Shown: piece after piece, positions 1 through 11,840 of the stretch
Position numbering within the stretch: position 1 is the stretch's first letter
Layout of the letters: each line of letters begins with the position of its first letter
Origin: Diphasiastrum complanatum
Taxonomy: Eukaryota; Streptophyta; Lycopodiopsida; Lycopodiales; Lycopodiaceae
Direction of reading: 5' to 3'
DNA: 64,000 nucleotides
Assembly (NCBI GenBank): GCA_029204225.1
Contig: CM055108.1
Location: 17,453,779 to 17,517,778, forward strand
Notes under the pieces: generated by a model
The model's input: the letters and a program-made list of their open reading frames with translations, nothing else
The model's database searches: none
Told to the model about the DNA's origin: nothing
Program-made: the position numbers and the translations under genes

Positions 1-1770
1 TTCCTTCTGAAGGTCAAAGATTTTGATGCAGGCTTCAGCATACCCTCAGTGATTAGCAACTCTCGAACATTGGTGAGTTGCCTAAAGCTGCTTCGCCAAT
101 TCTTCAATCTTCTCTAGTGCTTGCAAATATTCCTCGTGTGCATCTGGCCCAGAACAAATTGTTGTCTTGGCGGATAGTTCCTTCAGCTCGGCGAGTTATG
201 CTTTGACCAACACTTTGTTGTTTTCGAGCGGATGAAGAAACTCGACTCGAAAATTTTGGAGCATCTAGTCCTGAAGAGACCGTAGCTTCATTGGATCAAT
301 CTGGATTGATCCAAAGCTGCTACATAACTGTAAGGCAGTTTCTGCCTTTATTCTCCTAGTAGTCTTGAAGAGTGGTTTGCAGAGTGGCCTTTTCTGCCTT
401 GACCTTATTAAGCTCAACTGTGAAAGAATCAAAATTTGTCTGCAATTCTGCAGACTTGGTCGTTAGTGCCTTATTGCTGTCCTTGTATGATTGGGCTTCG
501 TCATTTGATTGCTGGAGCATTCGGCCCAAAGAGCAATTTTGCTCAGTCAACAAGTTGTTGTCTGCCTCTAGAGATGTAATTTTCTCAACCAACATTTTAA
601 TGTTCCTGGTCAGCTCATCCGTATGTTGGAACAATTGCATCATGTTGTCTTGGATGTGCAGATCATAAGCATGGATTTTACCAACAATATCCTTGGCACC
701 CAAGGAAAATTGATGATACCGTCTGTATAAATCACTTTGTCGTCCTCATCCATGTTCGTTGCCTCGTCATCAACCCCTTTGGCTTTGTCTTGCATCTACA
801 TGTCGAAGATGATGTCTTCGTCATCCGTGGATGCATAGCTCATTGGCTTCTGAGAAGACCCGTTTGTAGCTGGGATGATGACCAAAGTGTCGGCTGCAGT
901 AGAGGGCTTAGGTATAGTTCGTGCAGCAACATTCGACTCTGTCTCCTTCGGGACTTCTGTTGTGTCGACCTCCATGGCTGCAGTGACTACTGGCTAGACT
1001 TGTGAAACAGAGGTGTTCTGCGAAAGGCTGGATAAATCTATCTTTTTAATCATTAACATTTTTCATGTCAGTACACTCTGCTCCGTGTCAGTAAGGATGT
1101 CAAAATGTTTGCACAATCGTGAGATGGGTGCTCCCACTATAGCAAACTTCTTGTGTTTTATCCAGCGTAGAAATGCTTTTATGCAATGGTTCCAAAGCAT
1201 ACTGGCTAGCTTGTCAGTGCATCCACCAAGTACCCAAAATTCTGAACTGAGATGGTAGCATCAGCATCAGTGATAAACATCACCTGATTGGTGTACTTGC
1301 AGAAAAACTTCATCTTCACATCCCTTACCATTGTGATTTTGTACCTTTTCTTGGTACATAACAGTTCGACAAAAAATATGTTGCTTCATCAATGGAGTCC
1401 TTGGATGTTGGATTGACATCGCCATCGATAGGCAGTCCAAGGGCTTCAGAAAAAACTGCTTCATTGATTGTGAAGATGTTGTTTCGTAGAGTTACTTTGA
1501 AATCAAACTCAGCCACTGTGTGAATGGAATTTCCAAAATCAATGCTAATCTCTTGTAGAACAATGGATGGGTCCACTTTGTGATCCCCCAATCTGCATCG
1601 ATCCAGTAACGACTGAATTGTTGCAAGTCAGATTGAAGTTCAGATTTTCTAGTTGATAATAGAGCTGGTGCTTGCGCTCGAATCCATATTGTTCGGTAAA
1701 TTTGCAAAATAGATGGCATAGCAAGAGTAAACGCGTGAGCTAGTGAGCGAGCAACGGAGAGGGAGAGCAA
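1..1770 (-). pseudogene. repeat-borne coiled-coil ORF, copy A (broken, runs off left edge)
   Basis: Minus-strand coding remnant read from about 1770 down to 1. The upstream part (about 1591-1325) carries a recognisable stretch with FSEALGLPIDGD. After frame breaks, 703-356 is a 115-codon open segment rich in heptad-like Leu/Ile spacing (MLVEKITSLEADNN, then a Q/N/K-rich helix), which looks like a long coiled coil. The same protein family recurs in opposite orientation at 16737-18340, so this is a dispersed repeat. I do not recognise the family. A coiled-coil ORF of a plant gypsy-type element or a plant-mobile-domain-like transposon protein are possibilities. Frames change at least three times, so this copy is not functional. 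Confidence 0.55.
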
Positions 1771-2499
1771 TGAGCATGAAAGAGTGAGAGTAAAAAGAAA
1801 GTGTAAGGTGAAAAATAAAAAATTACAGTGTTAAACAATGACACAGTGGAGACGATGACCACGTGGCAACTTGATTTGACATCTGTCAAATTCATGAATA
1901 AAAAGTGGTACCTTTACCAATTTTCGAGACGGCTAAGAGATAATCTTAATTAGATTAAGACCGTTAAAATTTAAAATATCACGCCTACACAGTCTTCTAC
2001 GTAGTCATAAATGTGGACCTAAATATGAATGACATATGAAAACATGTGTACATTTATACATTTAATAAAAGGATTTACCAAATTCAAAACTTAAATAATG
2101 AATAAAATAATAAATATTAATTAAGTAATAAAATATATAGATCAAAGAAAAAGAAAATTTTGAAAAAAAGAAAAGAAAAATTCGGGATAGAATTTTTGAA
2201 ATATTCTCAAAAGATTCTCCTCTCGAAATCCGTCGTCAAAGATAAAACTTCTTGAGTCTAGAATCGTTAATACACGTCGACAATAATTTGTGAAAGATTC
2301 AACTAGTTTCATCACATTTTGCAATATTTTCATATTTGGCATATTGAGGCCAAAACTTGTTTTAGACTTAGAGGTTGACTTTTCAAAGTTCATTAGTCTA
2401 AATTTCATTTGAATAAACACTTTTTGAAAGTGTGGGAAAGATAGAATGCGAGTTTGAGTAGATTCAATTTGAATAAGTTGGGTACATTGAATCTAGACC
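1771..2499. other. AT-rich region without a supportable gene
   Basis: Low-GC sequence with A-rich stretches around 2150-2190. A 92-codon open stretch on the minus strand (2420-2142) is Lys/Phe-rich, shows no domain, and is probably spurious. No gene is supported. Confidence 0.5.
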
Positions 2500-2888
2500 C
2501 AAAATCATTAGAGAAGTTTTGAGCTCTAAAAAGACCCTTTAAGAATTCGTGCAAGATGTAGTTTATATTATTAAAATATTATAACACTAATACATTTGAC
2601 TTGCTATAACTTTTTAATCGTAGCTCAAAATATGTCATGTAACATATCATTGGAAAGCCCTTGTTGAGCACTTTCCAATGCACCAAACTCCGCTAAATTC
2701 GGACTTACCACTAAAAAGTTATGCCATCTTCAGTGTGGAATCAAAATGTGGACTTAAAAAGTTACGTTACGTAGATTTCAAATTTGAGTGTTTTGATTGG
2801 TCCATGTGTAAGAAAAAATTGAGAAAAAATATAAAAAGAATCTTTACAAAGGGTCTTTTTTGGATTTAGAACTCCTCTAATGAGTAGG
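2500..2888. repeat. foldback (MITE-like) element
   Basis: The left arm at about 2502-2545 contains CTCTAAAAAGACCCTTT. The right arm at about 2840-2888 contains AAAGGGTCTTTTTTGG followed by CTCCTCTAATGA. The arms are reverse complements over about 40 bp with scattered mismatches and one or two small gaps, separated by about 300 bp of AT-rich sequence without coding capacity. This is the shape of a small non-autonomous DNA transposon. I could not define a clean target duplication. Confidence 0.4.
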
Positions 2889-3171
2889 GTTAGCATTTTG
2901 GTGGGAAAGCCAAGTGGCCAAATAGGGTTTGGACCTGTTATAAATGGATGTAACTCGTGAAGAGAGTGATCTTCTCTCTTCTCTATTTCATTTCATGCTT
3001 ATACATGGTTCTCTTGGGTTCTACTATCCAGTGGTGCACTATCTTGATGATTGCTTGCAATTCTATGTGTAGAATGATCTATATTTGCTATTTTTGGATC
3101 CACACGTGTGAAATACAGTAGCTTGCTGGTTCTGTGCAGACAACAACAGTACATAATCATTTCACCAAGTA
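2889..3171 (+). repeat. probable LTR fragment
   Basis: The segment contains a TATA-like TATAAAT at 2939-2945, a CT-rich stretch about 25 bp downstream, and the palindrome CACACGTGTG at 3101-3110. In this window that palindrome otherwise occurs in or beside LTRs. No partner LTR or primer-binding site was found, so the assignment rests on composition and the shared motif. Confidence 0.35.
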
Positions 3172-3441
3172 GTGGCACCAGACCAAGCAACAACCCCACC
3201 ATTGTTGATTACAATGCCAACGTCGCCACACCCACCAAAAGCACATTCTTTGGAGGGGGGGGGGGGGGGGGTGGGGAGTACCATTCTCAAAGACACAGGA
3301 GTGGCCCAACAATCACAAGGCCAACAACCACATGACCAGCAAGTCCATATTTTGGACACGTCACAATATTTTGATGCTGCGGACCTGATGGAGATTAGTG
3401 ATGATGAACCCGAGAAAGCAAATCAGTCAGGAGGAAGCTGA
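3172..3441 (+). other. 89-codon open frame across a poly-G tract, unrecognised
   Basis: The open frame starts MAPDQATTPPLL and ends DEPEKANQSGGS. It is Pro/Gln/Gly-rich and crosses a 17-G homopolymer that is read as glycines. It could be the N-terminal part of a decayed retroelement polyprotein whose later parts lie at 4109-4767, but there is no domain evidence. The frame through the homopolymer is easily changed by slippage, so coding status is doubtful. Between 3442 and 3697 I see only pyrimidine-rich non-coding sequence. Confidence 0.2.
3255..3271 (+). repeat. poly-G tract (17 G, then TGGGG)
   Basis: Seventeen consecutive G at 3255-3271, followed by T and four more G. It is capable of G-quadruplex formation and prone to length change. 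A longer tract of the same kind lies at 60586-60610. Confidence 0.95.
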
Positions 3442-3697
3442 TCCCTCCACTAACCACTACCAGTGTTTCTACTAATATTGTTTCTCCATTTTCTCCACGT
3501 CCACCTTCATTCCCTCCACAACATTTATAGCTGCTTCCAGAGCTTTTCTCCTGTCCCCTCAGACTTTTGACCCCTCTTCTTATTCTGCATTTAATTTTTT
3601 TGAAACATTTATTTCCATTTACCCTGTCTCTTCACTTTCATCCTCTCCACCACCTCCTAGCAGATTATTGGGCCCATCTAAAAGTCCAGTTGACATG

Positions 3698-3895
3698 TAC
3701 AAATCCCGATAGGACGAATTCTTACAACAGCTCCGTTCCCCTAGTGCATCATACAATTTGTTAAACCCACCTCCTCCTAAACCTGTCATCCCTATGCCTC
3801 TCTCTCCCTCCAGAAATCCCGACGGGACGAGTTCTTACAACAACTCCGTTCCCTTGGTGCGGCGTACAATTTGTTAAACCCACCTCCTCTCTCCA
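3698..3895. repeat. two-copy tandem duplication, unit about 110 bp
   Basis: Two adjacent copies share AAATCCCGA...GGACGA, TTCTTACAACA, CTCCGTTCCC and TACAATTTGTTAAACCC, starting near 3702 and 3813. They differ at about ten positions, so the duplication is not recent. It sits in a pyrimidine-rich non-coding stretch. Confidence 0.8.
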
Positions 3896-4108
3896 GAAAC
3901 TAACACTGACATCGGGCTTGATGACAACTTCTTGGCAGATCTGCCAAAAACCAGAAGATTCTTGCCTAGGCAAGATACAAACGCAGCTAAGCCAGGTACA
4001 AGTGAGCGGGCTAAGGAAAAAAATACGGGCACTAAGGCCATGGATGACTATTTGGCAAGGCCACCACAATGATGTAGGGTAGCCTCTCCTACCAGGCCAA
4101 GGAATAAG

Positions 4109-4767
4109 ATGGCAGATACCAATGAGTCAGAAAAGTTTGAAAGGAAATATCCTCCCAACATGAGGGGGGACAGAGAGAAAATTGATCAAAACCAATACTC
4201 CACAAGGGCTGAAATCATTGCAGCGCTGCAACCACAACCTGAATGGCGGAACAAAGTTCTAAGGGATAGCAGGTGGCTGCAGAAATACCTGAGGGCACCG
4301 GCATGGAAAAGAATTGATCCCTTCTACATGCTGCTCAAAGGAAGAAATCCATGGCCTGAAGAGCAATCACGGGTCAAACTGGTAAACTGGCCGGTGATTC
4401 CAAGAATTTCAGACAATATGTCCTTGGATAACCTAAGGCTACAATTGATAGATTTAGGCACAAGTATAAGACTAGTGCCGATCTGTGCATACAAGAAAGT
4501 GCCAAGTATTGTTGTTCAATGGCCTTTCTGATGTAGCAAGAGTGTTTTTGGGATCGCGGCTTAAATCCAATAAGAATCAATCCCAATGAATCCCTCCAAT
4601 CAGAGGAAGACCATGAGATGATGGCCCGGATTTACTACAGAGTGGCCTTCATGTCGTCGCGATATTTCATGATGATAGAAGACTGGCATGAAATGGGCTT
4701 CATCGAGAAGATACGTGAATACCTCGGGTCGGAAGTAAGCTCTGCTTCCAAGTATTCAAAGCCCTAG
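4109..4767 (+). pseudogene. unrecognised retroelement-type ORF, frameshifted
   Basis: An ATG at 4109 opens 140 codons (MADTNESEKFERKYPPNMRG at the N-terminus) ending at 4531. A neighbouring frame continues plausible coding sequence through HEMMARIYYRVAFMSSRYF to about 4767, so one polypeptide was broken by a frameshift near 4510-4580. The composition is charged and helical and could be a gag-like protein, but I cannot name the family. The stretch 4768-5129 has no supportable gene. The Copia element inserted just downstream, at the target AGGAT. Confidence 0.4.
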
Positions 4768-5134
4768 GGAGAAAAATGAGCGAGCAAAAATAGGCGGCAA
4801 GGCAACGAGGCGAGCAGGACTCACAAGAGGTTCTCAAGAGGGCTGGAATATAGCGGCCATTGAGAAATCTCCATTTATGCGAAACAATTATGCGGATAAT
4901 AAGCACCTGGTTTTATGGAAGTGAATGAAGATCCACGCTTTTCCAAGTGCCAAGCGGAATGACCTCACCTGCCATGTGTTGCAGTGGGTCCTGCAACAGA
5001 TTAGGGGTGGATAATGTTAGCGGGTTCCAGAGAATCCCTAGATGCCGAGCCAATCTGAAAACACAGAGTATCTCTCACCCAAGACCGAGGAGGTCTCTAA
5101 AGGAGGAGAGCAGAAGAAGTTGAGAGCCAAGGAT

Positions 5135-5872
5135 TGTGAAGAATTGAAAAAGATTATCTATGTTAGATATAGGGGTCTTATGTTTTTTTTACATCAAGCA
5201 TCTAGGTGTAGGATGTTGATAGGAATAAATTTGGCATAGATGGCAAATTATGCATTTCCACTTGTAATGCCACTATTGAGCCAGAATACAGTAAGAGGTT
5301 AAACACTTGCTAATTAGAGTGTAGACAAGTGTAAAGTTTTTGTTTGATGAATTCCAAGAGGTCCAATAGGATTTAGAGGTGGAACCTTGTGAGGTCCAAT
5401 AGGAAATTGAGGTGTGCTTGAATATAGTCCAATAGAATTAAGAGGTGCATAGATCAATGATCCAATAGGATCAAGAGGTGACAAAATATGGTCCAATCAT
5501 AGTTAAGCATAGTGGTAGCTCGTGGACCTACTAGTATCATTGTACTCCTCATTTTGAAGCTAATTGATTTGGTGATTTCATGGATTTTGTGAGTTATTGA
5601 ATTTCTAGCTTTCTCTCTCTACCCGAGAGCTCATGATGCATTTTCTCTCTCTACCGAGGAGAGCAGCTTGTTTTTACTTAGATTATTTTTTGAATACTTC
5701 CCACACGTGTGAGTGAGAGTTGGAAGTGATTGAATGCATGTAGTAGTGTGTTTTTGCCTTAGGATACAAGATTGATCTTGAATCTCAATCTAGTCTTGAT
5801 CTTGGTGCATCTACACACCTTAGGAGATCACAAGTACATGTAGTGGACAGTCCACACGTGTGAAATTCAACA
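5135..5872 (+). repeat. 5' LTR of the Copia element
   Basis: Begins TGTGAAGAATTG and ends AAATTCAACA. It contains two copies of the palindrome CACACGTGTG, at 5702-5711 and 5853-5862, the second only 10 bp from the LTR end. Internally, variants of a GTCCAATAGGA motif recur between about 5370 and 5490. Confidence 0.95.
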
Positions 5873-5885
5873 TGGTATCAGAGCC
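5873..5885 (+). promoter_or_regulatory. primer-binding site, initiator Met-tRNA type
   Basis: TGGTATCAGAGCC directly follows the LTR terminal CA. This is the standard plant copia primer site, complementary to the 3' end of initiator-Met tRNA. It primes minus-strand DNA synthesis. Confidence 0.95.
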
Positions 5886-6629
5886 TACCTAAGGTTACCA
5901 TGCATTTTGATCCATCTAAGTGAAAAAATTTTCATCAATCTTGAGCTAGAAGTTGTCAAGGCCCATTTTCCTAGCTATCTTGTTCAATCTTGGATCAAAA
6001 GAGATCAAAAGGACATTGATTGGGTCTGACCTGGTACTGTAGGGAATCAGGTGCTCAGACATGTGTGAGGAACATCCAATTTCAGTTTGAAAGTTCTCTC
6101 TCATGTTTGATCCATTTATCTTGTTTGATAGCTTGTTTTGAAGCTATTTTTGTCTAGTTTCTGTTGCAATCAGTTTCATTCCATTTGGTTGAGCCAATCA
6201 AAAGTTATAAGCTTTTGAAGAGGGTTAGGTATGGCACCTAGACCTGGGTGGACACATTTGGTTTGGTCAAGAGATTGCTTGGTTGATCCAAAATCACAGT
6301 TGTATGCTTGCCAATCTCATCTATATGTGATCTAGGCACTGTTTTGAGATCTTAGCCATTTTGTTTCATGCAATATCATTGTGTTTGAGTCAAATTTGGT
6401 TTCTTAGTGTATTTCACACGTGCTAAGAGTGTTAGATCCTAACTTTGCCTATACTCCATCATTTGATGTGAAATAGATCTTGTTTTAGAGAGATTTGAGT
6501 AGCTAGTGAGAATCAATTCACAAATTGTTGTAAGATCTTTCATAGGAGGAGATAGTACTCAATTATTGGATCCTATTGAAAGTGTGTAACAACATTTATT
6601 GTTCATCATTTAAGTTTTCTTCACTTCAA
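5886..6629 (+). other. untranslated leader of the Copia element
   Basis: About 745 bp between the primer site and the first usable ATG, with no sustained open frame. It would hold the dimerisation and packaging signals, but I cannot point to a specific motif. A half-site TTTCACACGTG lies near 6411. Confidence 0.6.
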
Positions 6630-9600
6630 ATGTCTTCAATGGGTTCATCCTTGTTGGAACCAAGTGAAAGATTGACCACTTCAAATTATTCAATTTGGAA
6701 AATGAGGATGGATTCCATCTTGATCCTTCAAGATGTGATGGACATAGTTCTTGGCCTTGAAGAAGAACCACAAGTTCTTCAAGAGGTTCAAAAATACAAA
6801 AAGAGAGCTAGGATGGCTCTCCACTACATTAAGATGAATGTCTCTAATGAGATATTGAGGGAGATAGGTACTTGTACAGCAGCCAAAGAAGCTTGGGATT
6901 GTCTCAAGACTATCTATGAGGCTAAGAATACCTCTAGGCTTCTCACTCTTAGGAATCAAATCTTTCAAAGTAGCCAAAAGAGTGATGAGAGTGCATCTAG
7001 TTATGTTTTAAGAGTAAAAGATATTCATAGAGAGCTTGCTTGCATTGGTGATTCCATCAATCAAAATGAGCTAGTTCAAGTCATTCTCAATGGCTTGAGA
7101 CGTGAATTTGATAACCTTGTCCAATCCTATGCCATTAAGGAGGAGCTACCAAGTTTGGAGGCTCTCCAAAGTGTGCTAATTTTAGAAGAATCAAGACAAG
7201 AGTACAAGCTCTTGAGGATGGACAAGCTTTCTCTCACTCATAATGATGGCAAAGCTCTCTTTGCCAAGGATAAGCACAAAGGGAGGAGCAAGAACCAACA
7301 TCAACAATCCTCAAGCAAGGACAAAGTCAAATCCAAAGACAAAGATGAGGAGGAAGATGATTCCTCTAATGCTTCATCATCCAAGCTCAAGAAGAAGAAG
7401 ATCAAGTGCTTTTATTGTGGCAAGAAAGGTCATTATGCCACCAATTGCTTCAAAAAGAAGAATCAACTCAAGCAAGCCAATATTACCAATGAGAAGGAAG
7501 ACACTATTGCAAGTGATGGAGAGGGATCTCTTATGGTCTCTAGTTTCTCATCTACTCCTTTCAAGAAGGACGGCCTATGGTATATTGATAGTGGAGCCTC
7601 TTCACATATGTGTAGCTCCAAGGACTCTTTCTCTTCTCTTGCACCTTATGATGGAGTGAAGAAATCAATATACACTGCAAATGATTTTGAATGTCCTATT
7701 GAAGGCATAGGGAACATTCCCTTGAAGCTTGCATCATCTAAAGTTCTTTCTCTCTCTAGAGTTCTTTATGTACCTAAGCTTACCAAGAATCTTATTAGTG
7801 TTGGCCAATTGCTTGATAATGGCCTTGATGTAAAATTCAATGTTGATACTTGCACTATCAAGAAGAATGATGAGATACTTGCATTAGGATCTAGATTTGG
7901 TGGCATCTATAAACTAGATCCAAATGAGTATGTGAATGCTTGTAATGTTGCTCTTGTGAACAAGCTCTCTATGGAGGAATTATGGCATAGGAGGTTGGGA
8001 CATCCCAACTACAAATCCATGCTCTCTATGATCAAAGAATCCAAAGCTATTGGCTTGCCAAAGTCATTCTCCAACAAGATCAAGCCTTGTGAGGCTTGTG
8101 CTATTGCTAAATCTCACAAAAAGCCATTTACAAGATCTTCTATCAGAAGCAAGCATCCTTTGGAGTTAATCCACTTGGATGTGCATTTCTCATCAACTAC
8201 AAGCAAGGGAGGAGCCACTTGTTTTGTTACTTTCATTGATGACTACACAAGATTCACTTGGATATATCTTCTTGCTTCAAAATCTATGGTGTTTGACCAT
8301 TTCCTTATTTTCAAAGCTTATGTAGAGAAGCAATTCTCATTCAAGATTAAAGCTCTTAGAAGGGATGGAGGTGGTGAATATATCTCCAATAAATTTCAAG
8401 ATTTTTGTGAGCTTGAAGGCATTAAAAGAAAGTTTTCTTGTGCCTACTCTCCATCTCAAAATGGAGTGGCCGAGAGAAAGAATAGATCTCTATGTGAATG
8501 TGCAAAATCTATGAGAATTGAGGCATCTTTGCCCAAAGATTTTTGGGGAGAAGCCATTAATTGTGCAAATTATCTTTGCAATAGGCTCCCACATATAGCT
8601 CTTGGAGGAAAGTCACCATAGGAATTCTTATTTTTGAAGAAGCCTAAGGTTGATCACCTTAGAGTTTTTGGATGCTTATGCTTTGTCCATATTCCCTTGG
8701 AAACAAGGAAGAAGGAAGATCCTAGTGCATGCAAAGGGATCATGGTTGGATACTCATCCACCAAGAAGGCCTATAGAGTCTTTATACTCACTACTTCTCA
8801 AGTTATTGAAAGTAGAGATGTTGTCTTTCATGAAGATCAACACTCATCATTTGAAGAGGCCGAGATCAAGAAATCTATGGATGCATCATCAATTATTGAT
8901 TTTGAAGACAATCATGATGTGATGGGGTCGAGATTTGAAGAAGACTCTCCTCGGATTTTTTCACCAAGAAGATCCATGAGAGATAGATCCGAGCCTAAGA
9001 GGCTCTCATATGTTGACAAAGGCAAACAGGTGGATCTTGATTCCACTAATTATGTTTTTTATGTCTCTCATGAAGAGCCAAAGAATGTACAAGAGGCACT
9101 CAATACCAAGGAGTGGTATGATGCCATGAAGCAAGAGTATGATGCATTGATCACCAACAATACTTGGGAGCTTGTGGATCCTCCATCCAACAAGCATGTG
9201 ATTGGTTGCAAGTGGGTATTTCGGATCAAGTTCAATCATGATGGCACCATCAACAAGCATAAAGCAAGATTATGTGCCAAAGGATTTGCTCAAATCCATG
9301 GTCTTGATTATGAGGAGACCTTTGCACCCGTTGCAAAGATGGTGACAATAAGAATTCTTATTTCTCTTGCTTTTTTTTTCAAGTGGAAGGTGTTCCAATT
9401 AGATGTATCCAATGCTTTTCTAAATGGTTATCTTGAGGAGGAGATCATCAAGGATGAGTCCAAAGTGTGCTTGCTCTTCAAAAGTCTTTATGGACTCAAG
9501 CAAGCACCAAGATCATGGTATTCAAGACTTAACTCTTTTCTTATCTCACTAGGATTTACTCTTAGTGACTATGATCCTTCCATGTATCTAAAGTTTGTTG

Positions 9601-10592
9601 ATAGCAATATTGTCATTCTTCTAATTTATGTTGATGACATTATTCTTTGTGGAAGTTGTATGAAGCTAGTTGATGAAACCAAGCTAGCACTTGGATGTGA
9701 GTTTAAAATGCAAGATCTAGGAGAGATACATTACATCCTAGGCCTAGAAATTGATTTTTATGAAAATCATGTCTTTATATGCCAATCTAGATATGCTCAC
9801 TCTATGTTGAAAAAATTCCATATGGAAAATTCTAAGAGCATAGATACTCCAATGGAGCAAACTGTAAAAGATCCTAATAAAGGTGATGAAATATCCTTTG
9901 AGGACATCACACTTTTTAGGAGTCTTGTAGGCTCCTTGATTTGGCTTACCATTACTAGGCCCGATCTTAGTTTTTGTGTGCACAAATTGAGTCAATTTAT
10001 GCAAGATCCTAAGATCCATCATTGGAAGATAGCCAAGACGATTATAAGATATGTATCTTCATCTTGTGATTATGGTCTACTCTATAAAAGTGAAGATCTA
10101 TCCATTATTGGCTACTCGGATTCGGACTTTGCAAGTGACAAGATGGATCGAAAGTCTATTAGTGCATACACTATCTTTCTTGGAGGCAATCTAATATCTT
10201 GGCTTTCCAAAAAGCAAGATACTATATCTCTCTCTTCATGTGAGGCCGAGTACAAAGCACTCACTACAACTACCAAAGAAGTGCTTTGGATCAAGAGGTT
10301 ATTAATGGAACTAAAGTGCATCAAGGAGGATGATCTACCAATGATCAAGTGTGATAACATCTCGGCCCAAGCTCTTGCCAATAATCCTATATTTCATGCA
10401 AGAAGCAAGCACATAGAAGTGGCACACCATTTTGTGAGAGAAAAGCTTATTGGAGGAGAAATCTATTTGGAGCATGTCAACTCGTCCTCTTGTATTGCCG
10501 ATCTACTCACCAAGCCTTTGAGCAAAAGTGCTTTCATCAAGCATAGATCTAATCTTGGAGTTATATCAAGATCAATGCTCAAATCTTCATAG
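6630..10592 (+). pseudogene. Copia gag-pol polyprotein with one in-frame TAG
   Basis: One continuous frame of 1,320 codons from the ATG at 6630, interrupted only by TAG at 8619-8621. Gag holds a CX2CX4HX4C knuckle, C260 to C273 (7407-7448). The protease motif YIDSGASSH has D320. Integrase has an HHCC-like start (HRRLGHPNY...CEAC) and catalytic D517, D579 and E615, the last pair with 35 residues between them. RT has SLYGLKQAPRSWYSR and YVDD (9627-9638). RNase H has SDSDFASD and ends near ADLLTKPLS. The stop falls just after integrase, at a position that is Tyr in both related copies here (near 33590 and 58975), so it is a nonsense change and not a programmed signal. RT also lacks about 14 residues after NGYLEEE that are present in the copy at 32.2-33.4 kb. 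Both defects suggest the copy is non-autonomous. An upstream in-frame TTG is not needed as a start. Confidence 0.93.
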
Positions 10593-10599
10593 ATAATTT

Positions 10600-10610
10600 T
10601 TTGGGAGGAG
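10600..10610 (+). promoter_or_regulatory. polypurine tract of the Copia element
   Basis: The purine run GGGAGGAG, preceded by T-rich sequence, abuts the 3' LTR start at 10611. It primes plus-strand synthesis. The polyprotein ends 18 bp upstream of the LTR. Confidence 0.85.
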
Positions 10611-11347
10611 TGTGAAGAATTGAAAAAAATTATCTATGTTAGATATAGGGGTCTTATTTTTTTTTTACATCAAGCATCTAGGTGTAGGATGTTGATAGGA
10701 ATAAATTTGGCATAGATGGCAAATTATGCATTTCCACTTGTAATGCCACTATTGAGCCAAAATAGAGTAAGAGGTTAAACACTTGCTAATTAGAGTGTAG
10801 ACAAGTGTAAAGTTTTTGTTTGATGAATTCCAAGAGGTCCAATAGGATTTAGAGGTGGAACCTTGTGAGGTCCAATAGGAAATTGAGGTGTGCTTGAATA
10901 TAGTCCAATAGAATTAAGAGGTGCATAGATCAATGATCCAATAGGATCAAGAGGTGACAAAATATGGTCCAATCATAGTTAAGCATAGGTAGCTCGTGGA
11001 CCTACTAGTATCATTGTACTCCTCATTTTGAAGCTAATTGATTTGGTGATTTCATGGATTTTGTGAGTTATTAAATTTCTAGCTTTCTCTCTCTACCCGA
11101 GAGCTCATGATGCATTTTCTCTCTCTACTCGAGGAGAGCAGCTTGTTTTTACTTAGATTATTTTTTGAATACTTCCCACACGTGTGAGTGAGAGTTGGAA
11201 GTGATTGAATGCATGTAGTAGTGTGTTTTTGCCATAGGATACAAGATTGATCTTGAATCTCAATCTAGTCTTGATCTTGGTGCATCTACACACCTTAGGA
11301 GATCACAAGTACATGTAGTGGACAGTCCACACGTGTGAGATTCAACA
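10611..11347 (+). repeat. 3' LTR of the Copia element
   Basis: 737 bp, nearly identical to the 5' LTR. The palindrome CACACGTGTG recurs at 11177-11186 and 11328-11337. Differences include short indels near 10986 and 11129 and single substitutions. Confidence 0.95.
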
Positions 11348-11352
11348 AGGAT

Positions 11353-11840
11353 TACTACCTAGGAATACAGATTATTTCTATGTGAGCCTACATGGTGAAT
11401 CTCAGAGAAGGAATGACCATCTAGGAGCTAGTAATGTTCCTAAGCAATGTAAATAAGTGTAGACCCCTCTTAAATAAATTAGAGTGAGCCACCTTTTGAT
11501 GGTGACCTCTAGTGGAAGGGCTATTTCCACATGTAGTTTCTAAATCAGTGGAATTGCCACTTAGGCTCCACATGGGCAGCCCTCTTGCTTATTTAAGGGC
11601 CCCCCTCTCTTGTGAGGGAGCTTTTATTGTATTGTCATTTCACTTGCATGAATAAAGATCCTCCATGAGTTCTTGACAATTGAGAAGCTCCTTGTTCATG
11701 GCTATTGTCTTGAGTGAAATTCCTATGAACATGCCTTTATTTGTTGTTGTGGTTGTGAATTAAATTTTTTTCTTGCAATGTGGAATGTAAATGTAGATTA
11801 GCTTTCTTGTTTCTTGTTTATGTAATTTTGGCATGCAAGT
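11353..11840 (+). repeat. LTR-like fragment interrupted by both flanking insertions
   Basis: Contains a TTATTTAAGG TATA-like box near 11590, a pyrimidine-rich start region, and a GAATAAAG poly-A-like signal near 11650, in the order expected of an LTR promoter and R region. The partner is not visible. The Copia element at 5.1 kb inserted at its left edge and the non-autonomous element at 11841 lies at its right edge. Confidence 0.4.

Larger units (their letters stand above)
5130..11352 (+). mobile_element. near-complete Ty1/copia retrotransposon with target-site duplication
   Basis: The element spans 5135-11347 (6213 bp) between 5-bp direct repeats AGGAT at 5130-5134 and 11348-11352. It has LTRs of 738 and 737 bp, both TG...CA. 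It also has a Met-tRNA primer-binding site at 5873, a single gag-pol frame in copia order (gag, protease, integrase, RT, RNase H) and a polypurine tract at 10600-10610. The LTRs differ at only about ten sites by eye, so the insertion is relatively recent. It is probably inactive: the frame has one internal stop and a short deletion in RT. It interrupts older repeat sequence that resumes at 11353. Confidence 0.95.

Noticed and set aside
6576-6629. Start of Copia gag at 6576
   Set aside because: That codon is TTG. The ATG at 6630 starts a gag that aligns with other copia gag proteins.
8619-8621. Programmed stop-codon readthrough in the Copia polyprotein
   Set aside because: The position is not the usual gag-pol boundary, and related copies in this window have a sense codon there.
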